Source: Pseudomonadota bacterium
Lineage (GTDB): Bacteria; Pseudomonadota; Gammaproteobacteria; Burkholderiales; Burkholderiaceae_B
DNA: 11,035 bases
NCBI GenBank assembly: GCA_023389535.1
Contig: JAEWEH010000487.1
Location: 1-11,035 of the forward strand
Direction of reading: 5' to 3'
A program made the position numbers and the translations under genes. Below the pieces are notes generated by a model that worked only from the letters and a program-made list of their open reading frames with translations, searched no databases and had not been told where the DNA came from. Positions 1 through 5,663 of the stretch are shown here, piece after piece; the stretch's first letter is position 1, and each line of letters opens with the position of its first letter.

Positions 1-1092
1 GAACTGGATCGACTAAAGAGTCGCCGCGCGGTCATCTTCTGTGGGTCCACGCTGGGCCAAAGCCCATTGATCGATCTCGTGAAGGCCAGCGCGGGAAGCC
101 GCATTGCCGGGGTGTATGCCGAAGTGCGTCCAAACACCCCATTGCCCACTGTCCAGGAAGCAGTCGCCGAACTCCGACGCCTGGATGCCGATGCGGTGAT
201 CGCGCTTGGCGGGGGCTCTGCGATTGTGACCGCCCGCGCCGCGACCATTCTGTTGGCCGAGCAAGGCGATGCGCGTACTTTGTGCACGAGACTGGATGCA
301 AGCGGGAAGCTGATCAGCCCAAGGTTGCTGAAACCCAAAATACCGCAACTCGTCATTCCTACGACACCAACAACCGCGACTGTCAGGGTAGGCAGCGCCC
401 TTCTTGACCCTGTGGCAGGCGAACGCCTTTCCCTGTACGACCCGGCAACTCGTGCGCAAGTGGTACTGATTCACCCTGACCTCATCAAGACGGCGCCGCC
501 GGATCTGGTTGTCAGTGCTGGCGTGAATACCCTGGTGCTGGCCGTCGAGGGCCTGATGACCCATTCAGGCGATCCGATTTCAGACGCACTATTGATTCAT
601 GCGGTCAGGCTGCTGGTACGAAATCTGCCCCGTGTCAAAACTGGCGATGACCTTTCCGTACGTGCCGACCTGATCCTGGCTTCAGTGATGTGCGGCCAGG
701 GCACTGACTACACCGGAGCCGGCGCCGCCATGGCCATCGGACACTCCATTCGGGCGATGTACCAAACCAATAACGGGATTGCAGACTCGATCGTGCTGCC
801 GTATGTACTTCATTTCAATGCCCCGTCGTCGCGCACTGGCATCAATAAGCTTGCCGCAGCCCTTGCGCTGACACAGTCCGACGAAGCATCGACCATCACA
901 GCAGTCGTTGCTGCGTTCAACGCGCTGTTCGACGAGCTGAACATACCCCGTAGATTGCGCGATCTTGGCGTAACACAAGATACGCTGCAAAAATTGGCGG
1001 AAATATCGTTGACCGACTGGTTTATGGAAACCAACCCGCGCAAGGTTCATGATTCAGCGGAATTGGAACCAATACTGGAAAAGGCGTGGTGA
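1..1092 (+). CDS. Maleylacetate reductase-like Fe-ADH family protein, first paralog (5' end missing)
   Basis: The reading frame is open from base 1, and its first residues (ELDRLKS) align with residue 26 of the downstream paralog, so about 25 N-terminal residues lie outside the window. With them the protein would be 388 residues, the same as its neighbour. It belongs to the iron-containing alcohol dehydrogenase superfamily, and the FNAP segment after the LP motif and the overall pattern recall maleylacetate reductases (NAD(P)H-dependent reduction of maleylacetate to 3-oxoadipate). The nucleotide-binding GGGSAIVTARA and the IPTTPTT segment are present. The usual ligand motif DAxxH reads NTLVL, the next ligand position is Met, and the PHG histidine is Asn (NNG). 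A conserved His (IGHSIRA) is kept, but the Gly three residues after it is Arg. It ends 27 bp before the next gene, so the two are probably in one operon. Family assignment is firm; substrate is unknown. Confidence 0.85.
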   Translation, partial: ELDRLKSRRAVIFCGSTLGQSPLIDLVKASAGSRIAGVYAEVRPNTPLPTVQEAVAELRRLDADAVIALGGGSAIVTARAATILLAEQGDARTLCTRLDASGKLISPRLLKPKIPQLVIPTTPTTATVRVGSALLDPVAGERLSLYDPATRAQVVLIHPDLIKTAPPDLVVSAGVNTLVLAVEGLMTHSGDPISDALLIHAVRLLVRNLPRVKTGDDLSVRADLILASVMCGQGTDYTGAGAAMAIGHSIRAMYQTNNGIADSIVLPYVLHFNAPSSRTGINKLAAALALTQSDEASTITAVVAAFNALFDELNIPRRLRDLGVTQDTLQKLAEISLTDWFMETNPRKVHDSAELEPILEKAW

Positions 1093-1108
1093 CAAAGATC
1101 CAATCAAC

Positions 1109-1112
1109 AGGA
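1109..1112 (+). promoter_or_regulatory. Ribosome binding site of second Fe-ADH paralog
   Basis: AGGA lies 7 nt upstream of the ATG at 1120. It supports that start, as does the MKSFKHIVPP N-terminus, which leads directly into the fold. Confidence 0.7.
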
Positions 1113-1119
1113 AAGACAC

Positions 1120-2286
1120 ATGAAATCATTCAAGCATATTGTGCCGCCCTTACGGCTATTCCAGGGAGCCGACAGCCTGGACAAGCTCGGAGCCGAGCTT
1201 GATCGGCTGAAGAGCAGCCGGGCAGTCGTTTTCTGCGGCTCCACGCTAGGCCGCAGCGCCTTGCTCGATCTCGTCAAAAACAGTGCGGGCGACCGCATTG
1301 CCGGTGTGTATACTGGCGTACGCGCCAACAGCCCGGTGCCGGCGGTTCAAGATGCCGCGAATGAACTCAAGCGCTTGAATGCCGATTCAGTCATCGCATT
1401 AGGCGGTGGATCCGCAATCGTGACGGCCAGAGCGGCCGCCATCCTGATGGCTGAAGGCGGCGACGTACGAAGTTTATGCACAAGGCCGGACGGCGCCGGA
1501 AAGCTGCATAGCCCAAAGCTGCTAAAGCCCAAGCTGCCGCAACTGGTCATTCCCACGACCCCGACAACCGCCTCGATTAAAGCGGGCAGCGCGCTGCTGG
1601 ATCCCACTGCAGGCGAGCGTCTGGCCCTGTATGACCCAGCAACGCGAGCGCGTGTCGTACTGATTCATCCAGAATTTCTGAAGACCCCTCCGCGTGAACT
1701 GATCGTAAGCGCCGGTGTGAATACGCTGGTATTGGCGGTTGAGGGCCTGATGTCCAAATCCGGGGATCCCATTTCGGATGCGCTATTGATTCACGCGATC
1801 AGGCTGCTAGTGAAGCATCTACGCACCGCCTCCCAAAGCGATGATCTGGACGTGCGGGCAGACCTGATGATGGCATCGATACTCTGCGGCCACGGCTCCG
1901 ACTACACTGGCGCGGGGATAGCCATTCCGCTCGGGCATGCCATCGGCGCAAAATTTCATGTTGACAATGGAATATCCGACACCATCGTACTGCCGCAAGT
2001 CCTGCAGTTCAATGCACCGGCTTCGCGCAGCGGCATTGACAATATAGCCGTGGCGCTGGGGCTCGAACCGACTCACGAAGCGTCGACCGTCGCGGCTGTC
2101 GTTTCAGCATTCAGGGCGCTATTCAAAGAGCTCGGCATGCCCCGACGGCTGCGTGATGTCGGCGTTACTCGAGACTCTTTACGCGAACTGGCCGACGTGT
2201 CGATCAACGATTGGTACATGCAGAACAATCCTCGCAAAGTCCAAGACGCCACTGAACTGGAACAAATTCTGGAACAGGCCTGGTAG
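1120..2286 (+). CDS. Maleylacetate reductase-like Fe-ADH family protein, second paralog
   Basis: This 388-residue protein is a tandem paralog of the preceding gene, about 70% identical over 363 residues by my hand alignment. Domains: N-terminal nucleotide-binding half with GGGSAIVTARA at 95-105 and IPTTPTT at 144-150, then the helical half with GVNTLVLAVEG at 199-209, LGHAIGAKFHVDNG at 271-284 and LPQVLQFNAP at 291-300. Against the E. coli FucO ligands (Asp196, His200, His263, His277) the aligned residues are Asn201, Leu205, Ile269 and Asn283, so none of the four is conserved. His273, equivalent to FucO His267, is kept. The family normally reduces carbonyls with NAD(P)H; a maleylacetate-type oxo-dicarboxylate substrate is plausible but inferred. 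It lies between its paralog and an acyl-CoA dehydrogenase 28 bp downstream, which suggests one operon. Confidence 0.85.
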   Translation: MKSFKHIVPPLRLFQGADSLDKLGAELDRLKSSRAVVFCGSTLGRSALLDLVKNSAGDRIAGVYTGVRANSPVPAVQDAANELKRLNADSVIALGGGSAIVTARAAAILMAEGGDVRSLCTRPDGAGKLHSPKLLKPKLPQLVIPTTPTTASIKAGSALLDPTAGERLALYDPATRARVVLIHPEFLKTPPRELIVSAGVNTLVLAVEGLMSKSGDPISDALLIHAIRLLVKHLRTASQSDDLDVRADLMMASILCGHGSDYTGAGIAIPLGHAIGAKFHVDNGISDTIVLPQVLQFNAPASRSGIDNIAVALGLEPTHEASTVAAVVSAFRALFKELGMPRRLRDVGVTRDSLRELADVSINDWYMQNNPRKVQDATELEQILEQAW

Positions 2287-2300
2287 ACGCCGCCGCACGC

Positions 2301-2305
2301 AGGAG
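2301..2305 (+). promoter_or_regulatory. Ribosome binding site deciding the acyl-CoA dehydrogenase start
   Basis: AGGAG lies 9 nt before the ATG at 2315. It favours this start over upstream in-frame ATGs (from 2153) that would overlap the previous gene by more than 130 bp. Confidence 0.75.
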
Positions 2306-2314
2306 TACTTGCAG

Positions 2315-3484
2315 ATGGATTTCGAACTTGAAGAAGACCACCGGGCACTGAAAGATTTGGTCGCGCGATTCGCACAAGACCATCTGATGCCCCTCGAGGC
2401 TGGTGCGCTTTCGCGTCTGGCTGCAACGGGCCAGCTCGAGCTGCAACCAGAGGATCGAAAACGCCTGGATCAAATATCGAAGGAGCTCGGGCTATGGGGC
2501 CTGGACGCGCCCAAAGAGCTGGGCGGTTACGACCTTCCCGTTACCGCCATGGTGGGCGTCAATGAGGAACTTGGCAAGACCATCATCCCGTTCGAATTCG
2601 CACCCGACTCGCCCAACCTGATTATGCTGCTGCGCGCGGCCAGCGATTATCAACGGGAAAAATACTTGGGCGCCTATGTGCGCGGCGAAACCCAGTCGGC
2701 CATGGCCATATCCGAGCCCGGCGCCGGCACCGATCCTGCATCATTGATCACCCGCGCAGAACGCGAAGGAGACCAGTGGGTGATCAACGGCCGCAAGATC
2801 TGGATCAGCCGCGCCGATAAGGCCGACTGGACGATCGTCATGGCAGTCACCGACAAATCAAAAGGGGTCAAGGGGGGAATATCAGCCTTCATCGTTGACC
2901 GGGACACCCCCGGGCTTGTCGTCGAGCGGCGTATTCCCATGATAGCCGGCGCGTCGACCTACGAAATCCGTCTAGAAGACGTTCGAGTGCCTGATACGCA
3001 ATTGCTGGGAAAAGAAGGTTACGGCTTTGGCCCGATGCAGGCGCGGCTGTCCACCCGCAGAGTACAAATTGCAGCATGGAATGTGGGATTGGCCCAACGT
3101 GCGCTCGACATGATGTGCGACTATGCGCCACAGCGCAAGACGTTTGGCGCTCCGTTGGCAGAGCGGCAAACGGTACAGAACTGGATAGCGGACGCTGCGA
3201 TACGGATTCATGCCTGCCGCCTGATGATCTACGAGGCTGCCGCGCGTATCGACCGCGGAGACCAGGCGCGCGCCCAGGTGTCAATGATCAAGGTAGCTGC
3301 CACCGAAACTGCATGGGATGTCGTCGATCATGCCATACAGCTATACGGGGGAATGGGTGTATCGCAAGAAATGCCACTGCAGGTCATGGCCAGTCTTGCC
3401 AGGCTGGGGCGTATCTACGAAGGGCCGAATGAAATCCATCGATGGGTGATCTCGCGTGAGCTACTGGGCTTGAAACGGCAATGA
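2315..3484 (+). CDS. Acyl-CoA dehydrogenase (ACAD10/11-like type)
   Basis: A 389-residue flavoprotein of normal family length that would oxidise an acyl-CoA to the 2,3-enoyl-CoA with FAD, passing electrons to ETF. Starting at the ATG behind AGGAG, the N-terminus MDFELEEDHRALKDLVARFA is the usual first helix. The FAD/substrate segment AISEPGAGTD lies at 131-140, INGRKIWISRAD at 157-168, the RKTFG motif at 274-278 and QLYGGMGVSQ at 342-351. The probable catalytic base is Glu369 in YEGPNEIHRW (368-377). The Gly-Pro after this Glu, rather than the common Gly-Thr, recalls ACAD10/11-like members; this subgroup call is from memory. It follows the Fe-ADH pair by 28 bp and meets the minus-strand regulators tail to tail. 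Acyl-chain specificity cannot be read. Confidence 0.92.
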   Translation: MDFELEEDHRALKDLVARFAQDHLMPLEAGALSRLAATGQLELQPEDRKRLDQISKELGLWGLDAPKELGGYDLPVTAMVGVNEELGKTIIPFEFAPDSPNLIMLLRAASDYQREKYLGAYVRGETQSAMAISEPGAGTDPASLITRAEREGDQWVINGRKIWISRADKADWTIVMAVTDKSKGVKGGISAFIVDRDTPGLVVERRIPMIAGASTYEIRLEDVRVPDTQLLGKEGYGFGPMQARLSTRRVQIAAWNVGLAQRALDMMCDYAPQRKTFGAPLAERQTVQNWIADAAIRIHACRLMIYEAAARIDRGDQARAQVSMIKVAATETAWDVVDHAIQLYGGMGVSQEMPLQVMASLARLGRIYEGPNEIHRWVISRELLGLKRQ

Positions 3485-3535
3485 TGCCGCAGGACCCATC
3501 ATAGTGTTTCCATTATCGTTCTTGGCTGGCAGCCG
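3485..3535. other. Convergent intergenic gap with a weak inverted repeat
   Basis: This 51-bp gap separates two converging genes. An ATGATG (3481-3486) / CATCAT (3497-3502) inverted repeat with a 10-nt loop overlaps the acyl-CoA dehydrogenase stop codon. It is AT-rich with no T-run behind it, so it is at best a weak or Rho-assisted end. No convincing intrinsic terminator was found. Confidence 0.3.
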
Positions 3536-4444
3536 CTATGGCGACAGAATACGCGCTAGCCCATTCACCGCACTGAACATCTTTGGGGCAATGATGCGCT
3601 CGACGCGCTCGGGGTAGAAGCTTTCCGCGGGCATGGCGCAGGCTACTATAAAATTGCGGTCGCTTCTTGGTACCGCAAACGGCACTGCTACAGCCCCGAC
3701 ATTATGCGAAAGCATGGGCGCCGAGGTGCAATAGCCCCTGCTGGCGTATTCACGCTTTTTGCTGATGATTTGCCGCTCCAGGACGGGCCACCGCCCGCCG
3801 TAACGCATCTTGAGGGCAGGTATCAATTGCGCCAGTTCGGATTCAGGAAGGACAGACAGCGCCGCCAACCCGGACGCCGACCGGCACATGGGAAGCAAGG
3901 CGCCGACATCGTTGCGGATAATGTCCGGATTGATCGGGCTAGCTACGTTTTCGATGATTTTGACCTTGTCCGCAAGGTGTACGCTGAGTGCGGCATAGAC
4001 ATCAAGCTCGCAGGCCAGATCCATCAGCTCAGCCCTTGCCGTCTCACCCGCCGACAGCATGCTGCCGTAGCCGAGCCCCAAGGTGGCGCCCGTCAGTCGC
4101 AGGCGTCCCCGCTTATTCTCGCGTACTACATATCCGAGGCTTTCCAGTACAGACACGAGCCGGGATACGGTCGGCCGTGTAAGTCCGGACCGCTCAGCCA
4201 ACTCGGCATTGGTCAGCCATACGTCCGTACCGCGCCAACATTCCAATACCGCAATGCCGTGCGCGAGCGCTTCGATGAAGTCGGTACCCGGATCTTTACG
4301 AGGCGATACGACCTTTCTCGAAGCGCGCTTTGCTGCCTTCCCCTGACTCGGGCCGTAGGTGCGTCTGACAACGCCAGCCAGGTCTCCGGTCGAAGGCGGC
4401 ATGCCCGGAATATTCCACTTTGCAGGTAAAAGTCGGGGGATCAT
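3536..4444 (-). CDS. IclR-family transcriptional regulator (second gene of regulator pair)
   Basis: A 302-residue IclR-type regulator. The winged helix-turn-helix begins near residue 55 (DFIEALAHGIAVLECW), with the recognition region at about 79-106 (LAERSGLTRPTVSRLVSVLE) and the wing GRLRLTGATLGLG following. The rest (about 120-302) is the IclR effector-binding domain. The start codon overlaps the stop of the upstream regulator gene as ATGA, and an AGGA six bases ahead supports it. This gives a basic N-terminal extension of about 54 residues (KAAKRASRKVVSPRK), longer than usual for the family; Met15 is an alternative start. IclR proteins are dimeric or tetrameric repressors or activators, often of adjacent catabolic genes, responding to small acids. 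Likely targets are the flanking acyl-CoA and reductase genes; this is inferred from position. Confidence 0.88.
   Translation of the reverse strand: MIPRLLPAKWNIPGMPPSTGDLAGVVRRTYGPSQGKAAKRASRKVVSPRKDPGTDFIEALAHGIAVLECWRGTDVWLTNAELAERSGLTRPTVSRLVSVLESLGYVVRENKRGRLRLTGATLGLGYGSMLSAGETARAELMDLACELDVYAALSVHLADKVKIIENVASPINPDIIRNDVGALLPMCRSASGLAALSVLPESELAQLIPALKMRYGGRWPVLERQIISKKREYASRGYCTSAPMLSHNVGAVAVPFAVPRSDRNFIVACAMPAESFYPERVERIIAPKMFSAVNGLARILSP
4441..4444 (-). other. ATGA stop/start overlap coupling the two IclR genes
   Basis: Reading the minus strand, the TGA of the first regulator (4443-4441) and the ATG of the second (4444-4442) share bases. This arrangement usually reflects translational coupling and co-transcription, and implies roughly balanced production of the two regulators. 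Confidence 0.8.
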
Positions 4445-5184
4445 GGCGTATCCTGGCTAACGGGCGACTCACACGCAAGGGCGTTGGCAGCGCAACGCAA
4501 GGCCTCACCGATATGCGTCAATTGATCGGCAGCAGGGCGATTCGCGTGCGACAGGGTCGCGACAAGCACGCCCAACGCCGCAGGTCCGATCCGAACCCCT
4601 ACACCCGCCGTGGATTGACCCGCTGACGGATGCCATTGGTGGCACCAGCCGGCGTCTCTAAGCTGTCGCTGAAATTCAGATGCACCGACCCTCGCCTCGG
4701 GTTCGCCCGCTGCACCGCAGAGATGATTGAAACAAGCAGCCATGAGCAATTCGTGAGTCGCTGGCTCGCGGCTTGCGTCCCAGGCCAACGCTGCGCCCCC
4801 TGCCGCCGACCACCGATACACCGGCATCAACTTCCCTTGAACGTGCATCCAGAGGCATACCTGGCTTTGCGGATGCAGCATAAGCCGACTGAACAGAACT
4901 CTGTAGCGTTCAAGCCTTAGTCCTTCCAGCATTGCACGACCGGCTTTGCTGCTTGCCTGGCCCAGCACATAGCTACCCTGATCGATACGACGCAGGTAGC
5001 CCAGCACCGTGAGGGTATGGACCAACCTTGACACAGTCGCCTTGGGTAAACCCGTACGCATGACGATTTCCCGGTTGCGCATGGGCTCGTCTGCGTCGCG
5101 AACTGCCCGCAGGACATCCAGCCCCCGTTCTAGCGAAGTCACTTGGTACGTACGCGCAGGCCGCGTTATGAGAGGTTCCGTCAT
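4441..5184 (-). CDS. IclR-family transcriptional regulator (first gene of regulator pair)
   Basis: A 247-residue IclR-type regulator, using the ATG at 5184 with GAGG eight bases ahead; a TTG at 5202 would add six residues but has no better signal. The helix-turn-helix occupies about residues 17-75: TSLERGLDVLRAV, then REIVMRTGLPKATVSRLV at 38-55 and a wing at GSYVLGQASS. The effector domain (about 80-245) is shorter and more divergent than in the downstream regulator, and alanine- and histidine-rich. It is divergent from the second acyl-CoA dehydrogenase operon, the classic position of an IclR regulator. The two IclR proteins share fold but little obvious sequence outside the helix-turn-helix, so they are not a recent duplication. 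Autoregulation through repeats upstream of its promoter is plausible. Confidence 0.88.
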   Translation of the reverse strand: MTEPLITRPARTYQVTSLERGLDVLRAVRDADEPMRNREIVMRTGLPKATVSRLVHTLTVLGYLRRIDQGSYVLGQASSKAGRAMLEGLRLERYRVLFSRLMLHPQSQVCLWMHVQGKLMPVYRWSAAGGAALAWDASREPATHELLMAACFNHLCGAAGEPEARVGASEFQRQLRDAGWCHQWHPSAGQSTAGVGVRIGPAALGVLVATLSHANRPAADQLTHIGEALRCAANALACESPVSQDTP

Positions 5185-5247
5185 GAAGATCGCCTCTTTC
5201 AATCTAATCCTGCTTTTGGAGCTCCGCCGGCAGTTTTGGAATGCTTG

Positions 5248-5277
5248 AATTTACCCAGGCCGCTCATCACGGGTCAA
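5248..5277 (-). promoter_or_regulatory. Candidate sigma70-type promoter for IclR operon
   Basis: On the minus strand TTGACC (5277-5272) is followed after 18 nt by TAAATT (5253-5248), which matches five and four of six consensus bases respectively. It would give a leader of roughly 60 nt before the ATG at 5184. The GTTCCG repeats lie just upstream of the -35. Confidence 0.4.
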
Positions 5278-5291
5278 TCGGCAAATGGGAA

Positions 5292-5312
5292 TTGTTCCGT
5301 AGTTTGGTTCCG
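5292..5312 (-). promoter_or_regulatory. ACGGAAC-type element with GTTCCG direct repeat
   Basis: On the plus strand GTTCCG occurs at 5294-5299 and 5307-5312, 13 bp apart. The minus strand of 5292-5301 reads TACGGAACAA, identical to plus-strand 5510-5519. This makes it a third, inverted member of the element family seen at 5413 and 5499, placed immediately upstream of the candidate leftward -35. Confidence 0.4.
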
Positions 5313-5375
5313 CCTCCCGACCATGTCGAGCCGCGCCGGGTTACACGCTGTCAAAATTACCTTTCCATGACAAAC

Positions 5376-5385
5376 GCTTGCAAGC
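5376..5385. repeat. Perfect 10-bp palindrome GCTTGCAAGC
   Basis: GCTTGCAAGC is its own reverse complement and lies near the middle of the divergent region. It could be a dimeric regulator site. Its TTGCAA core also occurs at 5586-5591 and 5630-5635. Confidence 0.35.
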
Positions 5386-5412
5386 CGTGCGCAGCCAGAT
5401 CCTTATGACCGG

Positions 5413-5430
5413 AAAGTCTGAAGCACGGAA
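5413..5430 (+). promoter_or_regulatory. Candidate operator, copy 1 (AAAGTCYGAAGYACGGAA)
   Basis: AAAGTCTGAAGCACGGAA matches the element at 5499-5516 at 16 of 18 positions. Within it CTG and CGG flank a five-base centre, a degraded form of the TCCG-N5-CGGA inverted repeat of copy 2. Such short inverted repeats fit IclR-family dimers; binding is inferred. Confidence 0.45.
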
Positions 5431-5498
5431 TGCGCGTTCGTCAGAAAACGAACACGCAGACTGGTACCGTCATTACAGAATCATGACACCTCGCGCCA

Positions 5499-5516
5499 AA
5501 AGTCCGAAGTACGGAA
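5499..5516 (+). promoter_or_regulatory. Candidate operator, copy 2 (AAAGTCYGAAGYACGGAA)
   Basis: AAAGTCCGAAGTACGGAA contains the inverted repeat TCCG-AAGTA-CGGA. It starts 86 bp after copy 1, about eight helical turns, so both could lie on nearly the same face of the DNA. It ends 17 bp before the candidate rightward -35 at 5534, a position suited to activation or repression of the downstream operon. Confidence 0.5.
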
Positions 5517-5533
5517 CAAATATACCGACGCGG

Positions 5534-5562
5534 TTGACGCTCGGCAGCCTGAATCTCAGTAT
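5534..5562 (+). promoter_or_regulatory. Candidate promoter for ACAD-CoA transferase operon
   Basis: TTGACG (5534-5539) and CAGTAT (5557-5562) are separated by 17 nt. The -35 is good and the -10 weak (three of six), as expected for an activator-dependent promoter. The leader to the ATG at 5664 would be about 95 nt. Confidence 0.3.
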
Positions 5563-5650
5563 GAGTTCGGTTGGCGCAAGGGGTTTTGCAATACACGCCC
5601 TTCACGGCCCGAGCGCAGCTGCGTGCACATTGCAACACCATTACTTGGCA

Positions 5651-5657
5651 AAAGGAG
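5651..5657 (+). promoter_or_regulatory. Strong ribosome binding site deciding the second ACAD start
   Basis: AAAGGAG lies 6 nt before the ATG at 5664. It fixes the start there and not at the upstream in-frame ATG at 5571, whose translation lacks family character. Confidence 0.8.
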
Positions 5658-5663
5658 AATCAG

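Larger units (their letters stand above)
5185..5663. promoter_or_regulatory. Divergent regulatory region between the IclR pair and the ACAD-CoA transferase operon
   Basis: These 479 bp hold no convincing gene; short frames here lack ribosome binding sites and family features. The region contains a leftward candidate promoter (5248-5277), a GTTCCG direct repeat (5294-5299 and 5307-5312), a perfect palindrome (5376-5385), two near-identical 18-bp elements (5413-5430 and 5499-5516), a rightward candidate promoter (5534-5562) and another palindrome (5614-5623). Its length and density of repeats suggest control of both directions, most simply by the adjacent IclR proteins. Confidence 0.65.

Noticed and set aside
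13..564. 183-residue open frame on the minus strand inside the first reductase gene
   Set aside because: It is antisense to a well-conserved coding region, has no family features, and arises from codon bias in GC-rich DNA.
2153..2314. N-terminal extension of the first acyl-CoA dehydrogenase
   Set aside because: It overlaps the upstream gene out of frame, has no family similarity, and a good AGGAG site precedes the ATG at 2315.
3704..4429. 241-residue plus-strand open frame opposite the second IclR gene
   Set aside because: The IclR reading has clear domain structure and a coupled start; the opposite frame gives low-complexity, feature-free protein with no ribosome site.
5571..5663. N-terminal extension of the second acyl-CoA dehydrogenase
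   Set aside because: The extension looks non-coding and AAAGGAG points to the ATG at 5664.
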